From: Brassica napus
Taxonomy: Eukaryota; Streptophyta; Magnoliopsida; Brassicales; Brassicaceae
Assembly (NCBI RefSeq): GCF_020379485.1
Contig: NW_026016831.1
Coordinates: forward strand, 55,358-119,357
Length of the DNA: 64,000 nucleotides
Reading direction: 5' to 3'
Shown one piece after another: positions 21,376 to 33,900 of this stretch. The position numbers were made by a program, and so were the translations under genes. Below the pieces are notes generated by a model. That model saw only the letters and a program-made list of their open reading frames with translations, was not told the DNA's origin and ran no database searches. The number at the start of each line of letters is the position of its first letter. The stretch's first letter is position 1.

Positions 21376-21393
21376 AACCTGGCTCTGATACCA
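21376..21393 (-). other. Primer-binding site of D2 (initiator Met tRNA)
   Basis: AACCTGGCTCTGATACCA on the plus strand is the complement of the consensus PBS and abuts the middle LTR. Confidence 0.9.
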
Positions 21394-21597
21394 TGATAGG
21401 TTAAGAGTAATCTGAGTGTTTAGAGAAGATTAGAATGAGTTTAGAAAAGATTAAAGTCTGAAATGAGATTTGGAGTCTAGAGAGAGTTTTAGAAAGACTA
21501 AGAGAGACTCATAACTTGCTTAATTGTATTAATGAGAGTGTTTACAACTTTATAAGAGAAGAGACTAGGGTTGTCGTAGCTAAGAGGATAAGGTAAG
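21394..21597 (-). repeat. Middle LTR (5' LTR of D2), right-hand part, interrupted by F
   Basis: It runs from the PBS to GTAAG (21593-21597), where F is inserted, and continues at 27762-28148. It lacks 10 bp near its PBS end relative to the other D LTRs (start TGATAGGTTAAG against TGATAGTTTTAG), so the total is 591 bp. Confidence 0.88.
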
Positions 21598-22197
21598 TGT
21601 TGAGATGAAGAGTGTCAAGTGAAGAATGGAGATGAGGGTTGAGTAGAATGAAGAAGAGGAAGGATAGGAAGGTTTGGGAGCTTTGGGATCAGCCTGTCCG
21701 TACAAGGCCGTACATGGCCGTACATGACAGGACAGGCCGTACAAGATAATATCGACCAAAGCTCAACCAAACCTCACCATAAGTTATCCAAGTTACTTAA
21801 GTAAAGAGGAGAAGTTACCTTGGCCTTTGTGGGTGGATCAGACCGTTGGAAAGGATAAGGGAGAGTCTTGGACAGGCTGGCTCAGCTGGACACGGAAAAG
21901 CAAAAGGTTGAGCCAGCTAATGAAGGCTCACACGCGCGGCTCACCTCATTGGACAAGTTTGAAATGGCCATTGACTCCACATGCTTACCTTATCCTCTTA
22001 GCTACGAAAACCCTAGTCTCTTCTCTTATAAAGTTGTAAACACTCTCATTAATACAATCAAGCAAGTTATGAGTCTCTCTTAGTCTTTCTAAAACTCTCT
22101 CTAGACTCCAAATCTTATTTCAGACTTTAATCTTTTCTAAACTCATTCTAATCTTCTCTAAACACTCAGATTACTCTTAACATCACTAAAACTATCA
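21598..22197 (+). repeat. 5' LTR of element F (600 bp)
   Basis: It begins TGTTGAGATGAAGAG and ends AAACTATCA. GTAC-rich repeats lie at about 21696-21745 and a TATAAA box at 22027-22032. By eye it differs from the 3' LTR at about eight positions, more than the LTR pairs of the elements that enclose it. Confidence 0.9.
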
Positions 22198-22215
22198 TGG
22201 TATCAGAGCCAGGTT
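22198..22215 (+). other. Primer-binding site of element F (initiator Met tRNA)
   Basis: TGGTATCAGAGCCAGGTT directly after the LTR, a perfect consensus. Confidence 0.9.
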
Positions 22216-22445
22216 AGTGAGAGCCTGAGGTCGTGTGAGATTCTTTGAAGTTACAAGTTTGAAGCTTTGAAGAAACTCTTGTGTGTTCTTGTGTGTTTGA
22301 GAGGTTCTGGGTACTTTTCAAGTTCAAGACTAGTTGTGGTGTGTTGTCTGAAGCTGCGTGGGTTGAAGATCGAGGCTGTGAAGGTTTCTACAAGTCATTC
22401 AACTCAAGATAGAGTTCCTGAAGCTTAGAGAGTTCATCATTCAAC

Positions 22446-25400
22446 ATGGAGAGTGGGATGAACATGAACATGAAGGTAGCCGTGTGTTTCAAGGGAAACA
22501 ACTACTTGGTATGGTCAAGGATGGTGAGAACCACGGTGGGAAGCAAGGGGTTGTGGAAGCATATCAACCCCGGAGAAGCTCCAAAACTCATCACTCAAGG
22601 AGAGGATGATGGTGAGGCTGCAAGCAACGCGGCTGAGAAGTGGTATCAAGAGGACATGCTGGTGATGTCAGTGCTTCACGCATCCCTTGAGCCAGCAATC
22701 TTAGATGCTTACAGCTACTGTGAGTCTGCTAAGGAACTGTGGGACACACTGAAGAAGGTGTATGGGAATACATCAAACTTGAGCAGGGTGTTTGAGGTGA
22801 AGCAAGCGATTAACAACCTGGTACAAGAGGATATGGAGTTCACTAAACACCTTGGGAGATTCAGATCACTATGGTCCGAGATGGAGATGTTAAGGCCAAG
22901 CACTACAGATGCAGATGAGCTCAACAAGAGAAGAGAGCAAGACAAGGTCTTTGGCCTACTTCTCACCCTCAACCCGGCGTATAATGGTCTCATCCAGCAC
23001 CTGCTTAGAGAAGACACTCTACCTGACCTTGAGGATGTGTGTGCGCGGATTCAGAAGGAGCAAGGCTCCATTGGGTTGTTTGCCAAGAAAGGAGACCTTT
23101 CCCTTGCAAGCCAAGCGACTCAAGAGGAAGGGAATGAAGCTACACAAGCAAATAAGGCTGCTGCGCATGGGAAGTATGAGGAGAGGAGGTTCAATGGGAA
23201 CTGTGATCACTGCAAGAAGCATGGCCACAAGAAGAGTCAATGCTGGATCCTTCACCCACACCTCAAACCGGCAAAGTTCATGAAGGACCGTGAGGCAAGG
23301 GCTAATGTATCAGATGGAACGAGTGGAGCTGGTTCAAGCAAAGGAAAGGAGATAGATGGGCGTGAAGGAGGTGATGGGAAGTCTCTTGTAGCCTACACTG
23401 GAGCCCCAAGCAACCGTGGGAACTATGATCAAGAGTATCTAAGGAGATCCGACCTGGATGCTCTCATCAAGCTCTTTAAAGAGCATGGTAACACATTTGC
23501 TTATTCCTTTGGTGCTAGGGCTATAGAGAATGATGAGAATCTAACTAGAACTGATAGGATGCATGAAAGTGTGATTGAGATATTAAACCAATCTAGAACG
23601 GCTAGTTTTGCTAGGAATGATCATGTATTCAAACCATCTAGTATCCTTGCTCATATTGCTAGTTCACATACCATTAAGCCTTTAGTAGTTGATTCTGGTG
23701 CATCTCATCATATGATAAGTGACACTAGTTTAATTAAAGACATTGTACCAATGAATGGTAATGTGATGATAGCTAATGGAGATAAGATACCTATTAGAGG
23801 AATAGGAAGTCTTAAACTGTTTGGTAAGGAGACTAAAGCCTTTTATATGCCTGAATTTACTTCAAACTTGTTATCTGTTAAGAAATGTGCTACTGATTTG
23901 CAATGCAATGTCATATTCAGTCCTAATGATGTGAAGTTTCAGGATATTAAAAGCAGCAAGATGATTGGAAAGGGAGTGACTAAAGGAGAATTGTATTTAC
24001 TCAAAGATCTTGCTCCTGTTTCTAGTTATAGCTGCTCGTTTACTTCTGTTTCTGGTTCTAGTTTAAGTAAAAATGCATTGTGGCATGCTAGATTAGGACA
24101 CCCTCATAATAAGGCTTTAAAACTGATGTTGCCAGGTGTTTCCTTTGAGAATAATGAGTGTGAAGCTTGCATCTTAGGCAAGCATTGTAGAACTGTCTTT
24201 ACCAAGTCTACTACTGTTTATGAAAAATGTTTTGATCTTATTCATTCTGATGTTTGGACTGCACCTTGCCTTTCTAGAGACAATCATAAGTACTATGTAA
24301 CTTTCATTGATGAAAAATCCAAATACACCTGGTTAACTTTAATTCCAACCAAAGATAGGGTACTTGATGCATTTAAAAACTTTCAAGCCTATGTGACTAA
24401 CCATTACAATGCCAAGATAAAAATTTTTAGGTCAGATAATGGAGGAGAGTACACGGGACAAGCATTCAAGCTACATCTATCTCAACATGGAATACTTCAT
24501 CAGACAAGCTGTCCCTATACACCACAACAGAATGGTGTGGCTGAAAGGAAGAACAGGCACTTGATGGAAGTAGCCAGGTCCATGATGTTTCAATCCAATG
24601 TGCCTAAGAAGTTTTGGAGTGATGCAGTTGCTACGGCTTGTTATCTCATCAACAGGACACCAACTCTGATCCTTCAAGGACAATCACCATTTGAGGTATT
24701 GAATCAGTACAAACCTTCACTCGAGCATATGAAGATCTTTGGATGTTTGTGTTTTGTGATGGTGCCTGGAGAGATAAGAAACAAGCTAGAAGCTAAGAGT
24801 TCAAAGGCAATGTTCATTGGATACTCATCAAGTCAGAAAGGATACAAGTGCTATGATCCTAACACAAGGAGAGTGTTAGTATCTAGAGAAGTAAAGTTTG
24901 TTGAAGAAAAAGGATATTATGAGGAGCAGATTCAAGAAGATTTGAAGGATCTTACATCTGATAGAGCTGAAACCTTGAGGTTGATCCTAGAAGGGCTTGG
25001 AATCAACATGAATCAAGGACATCAGGGGGGAGAAGCACGACTCCAGCACCGGATCATCAGACTTCCAACCTTGAGCATGAAGGGGGGAATGAAACAAGAA
25101 CTCCAAACCTTGAGCGTGAAGAAACAAGTAGAGAAGAGAGTTCTGGCTCTCATGATCAAGCTGTGGAATCAGATGATCAACAAGAAGAAGCTAATGATCA
25201 GCTAAGGGAAGAGGGAGCTGAAGCAAGTCAGCTAGGAGAAGAAAGATCCGAAATGTTGCCACAAGAAGAAGAACAAGAGATGGCACAAGAAGGGCCAATG
25301 TTAAGAAGAAGTACAAGGCTGAGAAAGGATCCTTCCAGTTGGGTAAACACGAGAGTGTACTACAATGCCCAAGCTGTGGAGCATCCTACTCAGGCCGTGT

Positions 25401-27016
25401 GTTCTTTCAGTCAATATCCAGAAGCACATTGTGCATTTATGGTAAACTTGAATGAGAATCACATTCCAAGAAGCTATGAAGAGGCAATGGAGGATAAGGA
25501 GTGGAAGGAATCAGTAGGAGCTGAGGCAGGAGCTATGATAAAGAATGATACATGGTATGAGAGTGAACTACCAAAAGGGAAGAAGGCAGTGTCTAGTAGA
25601 TGGATCTTTACAATCAAGTACAAGGCTGATGGGTCGATTGAGAGGAAGAAAACTAGACTAGTAGCAAGAGGGTTTACTCAGACATATGGAGAGGATTACA
25701 TTGAGACATTTGCACCAGTAGCCAAGCTACACACAATTAGAATTGTTTTAAGCTTGGCTGTGAACCTTGGATGGGGATTGTGGCAAATGGATGTAAAGAA
25801 TGCATTTCTACAAGGAGAACTTGAGGATGAAGTCTATATGTATCCTCCACCAGGTCTTGAACATCTAGTGAAGAGAGGGAATGTACTGAGGTTAAAGAAG
25901 GCTATCTATGGGCTGAAGCAATCACCAAGAGCATGGTACAACAAGCTGAGCACAACTCTGAATGGCCGAGGCTTTAAGAAGTCAGAATTGGACCATACTC
26001 TCTTTACCCTTACTACACCCTCAGGTATGGTTGCTCTCCTTGTGTATGTGGATGATATCATTATCACAGGAAGTGATAAAGAAGGTATCAAAGCAACCAA
26101 GGAGTTTCTAAAGTCTATGTTTGAAATAAAAGACTTGGGAGAAATGAAATACTTTCTTGGAATTGAGATTTGTAGATCCAAGGAAGGTTTGTTCATGTCC
26201 CAAAGGAAGTATACACTTGATCTTTTGAAAGATGCAGGTGCTTATGGAGGCAAGACAGCAAGGATGCCAATGGAGGATGGCTACAAAGTACCAAGAGAGG
26301 GGGAGATTGAAGACAGCAAGCCATTTCATGATCCTAAACTCTATAGAAAACTTGTTGGAAAATTGATTTATCTAACCATCACAAGACCTGATATATGCTT
26401 TGCTGTGAATCAGGTGAGTCAACACATGCAGCTTCCCAAGGAACATCATTGGCGTATGGTGGAGAGGCTGCTGATGTATCTAAATGGCTCGCCGGATCAA
26501 GGTGTATGGATGGGGTGCAATGGAAGCACAGAAGTGGTGGGCTATTGTGATGCTGATTGGGCAGGTGATAGAGCTGACAGAAGATCAACAACCGGCTATT
26601 GCACATTCATTGGAGGCAACTTGGTGACTTGGAAGAGTAAGAAACAGAAGGTGGTGTCATGCTCTAGTGCAGAAGCTGAATATAGAGCCATGCTGAAGCT
26701 TACAAACGAGCTAGTTTGGATCAAGGGCATCTTGAAGCATTTGGAGATAGCACAAGACACTCCAATGACAATGCATTGTGACAACCAGGCCGCCATTCAC
26801 ATAGCCTCCAACTCGGTGTTCCATGAGAGAACAAAGCACATTGAGGTTGATTGCCACAAGGTGAGGCAGATGATTGTCCTAGGAGTCATCTTGCCATGTT
26901 ATACTAGGAGTGAAGATCAGTTGGCTGATGTATTCACCAAGGCTGCAAGGCAAAAGACAATGGAGTCCATTCATATCAGATTGGGCCTCATTGATCTTGG
27001 GAAGAGAAGCAGCTGA
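22446..27016 (+). pseudogene. Copia gag-pol polyprotein, element F, one frameshift
   Basis: The first frame (22446-25205) encodes gag with zinc knuckle, protease (VDSGASHH), GAG-pre-integrase and the DD35E integrase. In the linker a G run at 25025-25030 has six G where D2 has seven on its coding strand. This single-base loss moves the rest out of frame, and translation ends at TAA 25203-25205. Reverse transcriptase (YVDD) and RNase H continue in another frame to TGA 27014-27016. Everything else matches D2 almost residue for residue. A sequencing error in the homopolymer is possible. Without it the product would be about 1523 aa. Confidence 0.93.
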
Positions 27017-27156
27017 TCCCCTTAGTCATGAGATCTTTACTCTTTTTCCCTCATTAAGGTTTTGTCCCAATGGGTTTTCCTTAGTGAGGTTTTTAATGAG
27101 GAAGATCTCATGGCTGTCCAAGCTTAGTCTTTCACAAAGCTAAGCTTGAGGGGGAG

Positions 27157-27756
27157 TGTTGAGATGAAGAGTGTCAAGTGAAGAATGGAGATGAGGGTTG
27201 AGTAGAATGAAGAAGAGGAAGGATAGGAAGGTTTGGGAGCTTTGGGATCAGCCTGTCCGTACAAGGCCGTACATGGCCGTACATGACAGGACAGGCCGTA
27301 CAAGATAGGATCGACCAAAGCTCAACCAAACCTCACCATAAGTTATCCGAGTTACTTAAGTAAAGAGGAGAAGTTACCTTGGCCTTTGTGGGTGGATCAG
27401 ACCGTTGGAAAGGATAAGGGAGAGTCTTGGACAGGCTGGCACAGCTGGACACGGAAAAGCAAAAGGTTGAGCCAGCTAATGAAGGCTCACACGCGCGGCT
27501 CACCTCATTGGACAAGTTTGAAATGGCCATTGACTCCACATGCTTACCTTATCCTCTTAGCTACGAAAACCCTAGTCTCCTCTCTTATAAAGTTGTAAAC
27601 ACTCTCATTAATACAATCAAGCAAGTTATGAGCCTCTCTTAGTCTTTCTAAAACTCTCTCTAGACTCCAAATCTTATTTTAGACTTTAATCTTTTCTAAA
27701 CTCATTCTAATCTTCTCTAAACACTCAGATTACTCTTAACATCACTAAAACTATCA
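27157..27756 (+). repeat. 3' LTR of element F (600 bp)
   Basis: It starts TGTTGAGATGAAGAG straight after the PPT (to 27156) and ends AAACTATCA. GTAAG follows at 27757-27761. Confidence 0.92.
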
Positions 27757-27761
27757 GTAAG

Positions 27762-28148
27762 CATGTGGAGTCAATGGCCATTTCAAACTCGTCCAATGAG
27801 GTGAGCCGCGCGTGTGAGCCTTCATTAGCTGGCTCATACCTTTTGCTTTTCCGTGTCCAGCTGTGCCAGCCTGTCCAAGACTCTCCCTTATCCTTTCCAA
27901 CGGTCTGATCCATCCACAAAGGCCAAGGTAACTTCTCCTCTTTACTTAAGTAACTCGGATAACTTATGGTGAGGTTTGGTTGAGCTTTGGTCGATCCTAT
28001 CTTGTATGGCCTGTCCTGTCATGTACGGCCATGTACGGCCTTGTACGGACAGGCTGATCCCAAAGCTCCCAAACCTTCCTATCCTTCCTCTTCTTCATTC
28101 TACTCAACCCTCATCTCCATTATTCACTTGACACTCTTCATCTCAACA
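27762..28148 (-). repeat. Middle LTR (5' LTR of D2), left-hand U3 part
   Basis: It continues the LTR interrupted by F and ends CTCAACA at 28148, the TG end on the minus strand. Integrase sequence of D follows directly with no PPT, which shows this is the outer end of D2 and not a normal LTR-interior junction. Confidence 0.88.
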
Positions 28149-28277
28149 AGGTGCAGTCCAAACATCAGAATGAATAAGATCAAAACATTTTTCATAAACA
28201 GTAGTAGACTTGGTAAAGACAGTTCTACAATGCTTGCCTAAGATGCAAGCTTCACACTCATTATTCTCAAAGGAAAC
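28149..28277 (-). pseudogene. Integrase fragment of element D between D2 and H
   Basis: These 129 bases continue D's coding frame from 40111 onward: the HHCC zinc-binding region (CEACILGKHC), then CFDLIHSDVWTAP with the first catalytic Asp. The coding ends at AGGTG (28149-28153), the probable surviving TSD copy of D2. GAAAC at 28273-28277 is the TSD of H. The remaining integrase, reverse transcriptase and RNase H of D are absent. Confidence 0.85.
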
Positions 28278-28886
28278 TGTTGAGATGAAGAGTGTCAAGT
28301 GAAGAATGGAGATGAGGGTTGAGTAGAATGAGGAAGAGGAAGGATAGGAAGGTTTGGGAGCTTTGGGATCAGCCTGTCCGTACAAGGCCGTACATGGCCG
28401 TACATGACAGGACAGGCCGTACAAGATAGGATCGACCAAAGCTCAACCAAACCTCACCATAAGTTATCCAAGTTACTTAAGTAAAGAGGAGAAGTTACCT
28501 TGGCCTTTGTGAGTGGATCAGACCGTTGGAAAGGATAAGGGAGAGTCTTGGACAGGCTGGCACAGCTGGACACGGAAAAGCAAAAGGTTGAGCCAGCTAA
28601 TGAAGGCTCACACGCGCGGCTCACCTCATTGGACAAGTTTGAAATGGCCATTGACTCCACATGCTTACCTTATCCTCTTAAGCTACGAAAACCCTAGTCT
28701 CTTCTCTTATAAAGTTGTAAACACTCTCATTAATAGAATCAAGAAAGTTTTGAGTCTTTCTCTTAGTCTTTAATCTCAATGGTTCCATATTAGACTCATA
28801 ATCTCATTTCATACTCTAATCTTCTCTAAATCGATTCTAGTCTTTCCTAAACACTCAGATTACTCTAAACATTACTAAGGATCTCA
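28278..28886 (+). repeat. 5' LTR of element H (609 bp)
   Basis: It begins TGTTGAGATGAAGAG and ends AGGATCTCA. The first two thirds follow the D/F LTR and the R/U5 end follows B's LTR (TTTGAGTCTTTCTC, GATTCTAGTC), so the LTR itself looks recombinant. Confidence 0.9.
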
Positions 28887-28904
28887 TGGTATCAGATCCA
28901 GGTT
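28887..28904 (+). other. Primer-binding site of element H, with one substitution
   Basis: TGGTATCAGATCCAGGTT has G to T at the eleventh base relative to the consensus. Confidence 0.82.
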
Positions 28905-29134
28905 CGTGAAAACCTGAGTTCGTGTTAGGCTCTTTGGAGATTCAAGATTGAAGCTTTAAAGAGTTTGGTTGGTGTTCTTGTGTTCTTGGGAAGTTCCGGG
29001 TATTGTCCGAGTTCAAAGACTAGTTCTTAGTGTGTTGCTAAAGCTGTGAGGTTGAAGACCGAGGCAGTGAGTGTTCTTACAAGTCTCTTAACCCAAGATC
29101 CAGTTTGTGAAGTCTAGAGAAGTCATCGTTCATC

Positions 29135-30348
29135 ATGGAAAGTGGTATGAACATGAACATGAAGGTAGCGGTTTGCTTCAAGGGAACCAACTACTTGGTG
29201 TGGTCTCGGATGGTGAGAACCACAGTGGGAAGCAAAGGGCTTTGGAAGCACATCACGCCAGGAGAAGCTCCAAAGCTCATCACCCAAGGAGAAACTGAAG
29301 GAGAAGCCGCAAGCAAAGCGGAAGAGAAGTGGCATCAGGAGGACATGTTGGTGATGTCAGTGCTGCATGCTTCACTTGAGCCGGCGATTCTAGATGCATA
29401 CAGCTACTGTGAATCAGCTAAAGAGCTGTGGGATACGTTGAAGAAGGTGTATGGGAATACATCAAACCTAAGCCGTGTGTTTGAAGTGAAGCAGGCTATA
29501 AACAACTTGGTACAAGAGGATATGGAGTTCACCAAGTATCTAGGGAGGTTCAGAACACTCTGGTTCGAGCTGGAGATGTTGAGGCCAAGCACTACAGATG
29601 CAGATGAGCTCAACAAAAGAAGAGAGCAAGATAAGGTCTTTGGGCTACTCCTCACCATGAATCCGGCTTACAATGGTCTTATCCAACACTTGCTTAGAGA
29701 GGACACACTACCTGATCTTGAAGAAGTGTGCGCAAGGATTCAGAAGGAACAAGGCTCTATTGGATTGTTTGGAAAGAAAGGAGAGCTATCTCTCGTGAAT
29801 CAAGCAACTCAAGAGGAGGGAGGGGAAGCTCCACAAGCACACAAGGCTGCGCATGGGAAGTATGATGAGAGGAGGTTCAATGGGAACTGTGATCACTGCA
29901 AGAAGCATGGCCACAAGAAGAGCCAATGCTGGATACTCCATCCCCATCTCAAGCCAGCAAAGTTTATGAAGGACAGAGAGGCAAGGGCTAATGTCTCAGA
30001 TGGAGCAAGCGCAAGTGGAGCAGGTACTAGCAAAGGGAAGGAGATAGATGGGCGTGAAACAGGTGATGGGAGGTCTCTTGTAGCCTACACTGGAGCCCCA
30101 AGCAACCGTGGGAACTATGATCAAGAGTATCTAAGGAAATCTGACCTGGATGCTCTCATTAAGCTCTTCAAGGAGCATGGTAACATTTTTGGGTATTCCT
30201 TTGGGGCTAGGGCTATAGGGAATGATGAGAATTCAACTAGAATTGATAGGATGCATGAAAGTGTGATAGAGATAATCAACCAATCTAGAACGGCTAGTCT
30301 TGCTAGGAATGATCATGCATTCAAACCATCTAGTATCCTTGCTCATAT
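29135..30348 (+). pseudogene. gag and start of protease region, element H, cut by N1
   Basis: The frame starts at the standard ATG and encodes gag with YLVWSRMV, ELWDTLKKVYG and zinc knuckle CDHCKKHGHKKSQC, then the spacer before the protease. N1 enters after CATAT (30344-30348), about 13 codons before the protease DSGA motif, and read-through adds a few residues from N1's LTR before a stop. The rest of the frame resumes at 36036. The two coding parts together have 4560 coding bases, the same as B. Confidence 0.93.
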
Positions 30349-30835
30349 TAAACACTTTTGTGTTTAGAGAATGATTCAAACAACCATAGATACTTAGATT
30401 CAAAGATTAAAGAGATTAAGAGATTTTAGTAAGAGAATCAAGAGAGAGAGACTCAAAACTCCATTAATTAATTTAATGTCTCAGATACAAGATATATATG
30501 AAGAGATAAGGCTAATACAAAAGGGATTTCGAAATCCATAAGCATGTGAGGTCAATGGACAGGCTGGAGCTCCTTTTGCTTCACATGCTTGGACAGGCTG
30601 TAAAAGTGCTTCACTTTTCCAGCTATGACCAGACCTTATCCAAACACCTCCTCCCTTATCCAGACTCATCTTGGGCGTGATCCCCTTTACCATAAGGGTC
30701 CAATGTAACTTCCCAAGCCTTTACCTTAGTTACCACAGTAAAACTAAAGTTACTGTGGTAAATTCCCAAAGTTACTCTCTGCCCCAATACTCTTTCTAAA
30801 TCAATGTATCTTCTCTCCATCCTCTTATCTCAACA
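30349..30835 (-). repeat. 3' LTR of element N1 (487 bp)
   Basis: On the minus strand it runs TGTTGAGATAAG to AGTGTTTA. It contains an inverted repeat around 30730-30762 (TTACCACAGTAA/TTACTGTGGTAA arms) and a TATATAT stretch near 30491-30498. Confidence 0.94.
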
Positions 30836-30977
30836 CTCCCCCTCAAGCTTGACCATGTAGAGCAAGTCAAGCTTGGAAACCATGAAGATCTCCCTCATTA
30901 AAAACCTCACCAAGGAAAACCCATTGGGATAAAACCTTGATGAGGGAAAAAGAGTGAAGACTCCATGGTTAAGGGGA

Positions 30978-33900
30978 TCAGCTCCTGGGAGTAAGATCAA
31001 TGAGCCCAAGCCTAGAAAGTATGGACTCCATTGTCTTTAATCTCGCTGCCTTAGTAAACACATCAGCCAGTTGATCCTCACTCCTTGTATAACATGGCAG
31101 AATCACTCCTAAGATAATCATCTGCCTCACCTTGTGACAATCCACTTCTATGTGCTTCGTTCTCTCATGAAAGACTGAGTTAGAAGCAATATGGATAGCT
31201 GCTTGATTGTCACAGTGCATTGTCATAGGAGTACTCTGCTCAATCTCCAGATGCTTCAAGATACCCTTGATCCACACCAACTCGTTTGTCAACTTCAACA
31301 TAGCCCTATATTCAGCCTCAGCACTTGAACAAGAGATGACCTTCTGCTTCTTACTCTTCCAAGTAACCAGGTTCCCTCCAATGAATGTACAATAGCCAGT
31401 AGTTGATCTCCTGTCCACTCTATCTCCTGCCCAATCAGCATCACAATAGCCCACTACTTCTGTGCTGCCATTGCATCCCATCCAAACTCCTTGACCAGGC
31501 GTGCCACTCAAATACCTCAGTATCCTATCAACCATCTTCCAGTGATGTACCCTTGGCGCCTGCATATGCTGACTCACTTGGTTTACAGCAAAACATATAT
31601 CTGGCCGTGTGATGGTCAAGTAGATCAGCTTGCCAACCATCTTCCTGTATAGCTTAGGATCCTCAAACAACTGCTTCTCTTCAACCTCCCCCTCACGCAG
31701 AACCTTATATCCCTCCTCAAGGGGTGTTTTAGCTATCTTTCCTCCAAGCACATCAGTCTCCTTCAACATATCCATAGTATACTTCCTTTGAGACATAAAC
31801 AAACCCTCCTTTGATCTGCATATCTCAATGCCCAGAAAATACTTCATCTCTCCCAAATCCTTGATGTCAAACACAGATTTGAGAAACTCCTTAGTAGCTT
31901 GAATCCCTGCCTTATCACTCCCTGTGATAATCAAATCATCCACATACACTAGAATCACAATGATCCCTGAAGGTCCTGTCAAAGTGAAGAGAGTGTGATC
32001 TAATTCAGACTTCCTAAAGCCTCTCCCATTGAGTGTTGTACTCAGCTTCCTGTACCAAGCTCTAGGTGATTGTTTCAACCCATATATTGCCTTCTTCAAT
32101 CTCAAAACATTCCCTGGCTTTACTAGATGCTCAAGACCAGGAGGAGGAAGCATGTATACCTCATCTTCTAGCTCACCTTGTAAGAAAGCATTCTTCACAT
32201 CCATCTGCCACAAATCCCACTCCAAGTTTGTTGCAATGGACAACACAATCCGAACTGTATGTAGCTTAGCTACTGGTGCAAAGGTATCAATGTAATCCTC
32301 TCCATAGGTCTGTGTAAATCCTCTTGCAACCAATCTGGTCTTCTTCCTATCAATCTGTCCATTTGCAAGATACTTGATTGTGAAGATCCATCTACTAGAT
32401 ACAGCTTTCTTTCCCTTAGGCAGCTCACTCTCATACCATGTATCATTTTTGATCATAGCACCTGCTTCAGCTCCCACTGATTCTTTCCATTCCTTGTCTA
32501 ACATAGCTTCTTCATAAGTCCTTGGTACATAACTCTCATCCAGACTAATCATAAAGGCATAATGCTCCTCTGGAAACTCAGCAAAGGAACACACGGCTTG
32601 AGAAGGATGCTCCACAGCCTGGGCATTGTAGTACACTCTCGTGTTTACCCAGTTGGAAGGATCCCTCTTTATCCTTGTGCTCCTCCTCAAAGCTTGAACC
32701 TGATCTTCAGTTTGCACACTAACCGGCTCCACTTGCTCTTCTTCTGAACTGGCCGGTCTGACTTGTTCTTCTACACTAGACTGAACCTCATCCACTTCTC
32801 CACTAGACTGAACCTCATTGTTCGCAACTTCTTGTGATGTATCTTGATCATGAAGACCTGAATCCTCTTGGTTTTGCTCTTGCTCACCAGATTCAGTTCC
32901 ATTCCCCCTCTCATGATCAAGAGGAGTTGTTCTTCCAGCTCCACCACTCTGATTGGGAGACTCCCTCCTTCCGGTTTCCTGATCCTGGGATAATCCTATC
33001 CCGAGCTTCTCTAACAACACTCTCAGTATTGTTGCCTTATCAGATGGAGCTTGAGACAAATCCTTCAGATTTTCCCACTCCTTTTCTTCATAATAACCTT
33101 TTGTTTCAACAAACTTCACTTCTCTAGATACCATCACTCTCCTTGCTTCAGGATCATAGCACTTGTACCCCTTCTGAGTGATAGAGTAACCAATGAACAT
33201 AGCCTTAGTACTCTTTGCCTCCAGCTTGTTTCTCTGCTCTCCTGGAACCATGACATAGCACACACACCCAAAGACACGTAGATGATCAATGACAGGTTTG
33301 CTCTTGTTCAACACTTCAAATGGAGACAGATTCTTCAATATCTTGGTTGGAACCCGGTTGATGAGATAGCAAGCAGTCTGCACAGCATCACTCCAAAAAC
33401 GTTTTGGGACATTTGCATGAAACATCATCGATCTAGCAACCTCCATCAAGTGCCTGTTCTTCCTCTCAGCTACACCATTCTGCTGTGGTGTATAAGGGCA
33501 GCTAGTCTGATGCACAATCCCATGCTTGGCTAGATGATTCTTGAAGGCATTGCTGATGTATTCACCTCCATTATCTGATCTCAGTACCTTCACAGTAGCA
33601 TTGTATTGATTAGATACATATGCTTGGAAGTTCATAAATGCTTCTAGCACCCTATCTTTAGATGGAAGCAATGTAAGCCAAGTATACTTAGACTTCTCAT
33701 CAATGAATGTCACAAAGTACTTCTGGCTATCTCTAGACAAACAAGGAGCCGTCCACACATCTGAATGAACTAGATCAAAGCAATGCTCATAAGTAGTTTC
33801 TGAACTTGGAAACACAGTCCTACAATGCTTTCCTAATATGCAAGCCTCACACTCTAAGTGATTAAATGACATATTAGGCATGATCAATTCAATTGCACGA

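Larger units (their letters stand above)
21598..27756 (+). mobile_element. Element F: nearly intact group 1 Copia retrotransposon
   Basis: Two 600-bp LTRs (21598-22197 and 27157-27756), a PBS, gag-pol with a single frameshift, the 3' stem-loop region and a PPT are all present. GTAAG flanks it at 21593-21597 and 27757-27761. It lies in opposite orientation to D2 and is nearly identical to it, so D2 and F form a head-to-head inverted repeat. Confidence 0.94.

Noticed and set aside
27762..28148. Solo LTR inserted in D's integrase
   Set aside because: It is the continuation of the LTR at 21394-21597 once F and its TSD are removed, and no TSD flanks it.
30349..30367. Genuine C-terminus of H gag after the CATAT site
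   Set aside because: These codons lie in N1's LTR; the real frame resumes at 36036.
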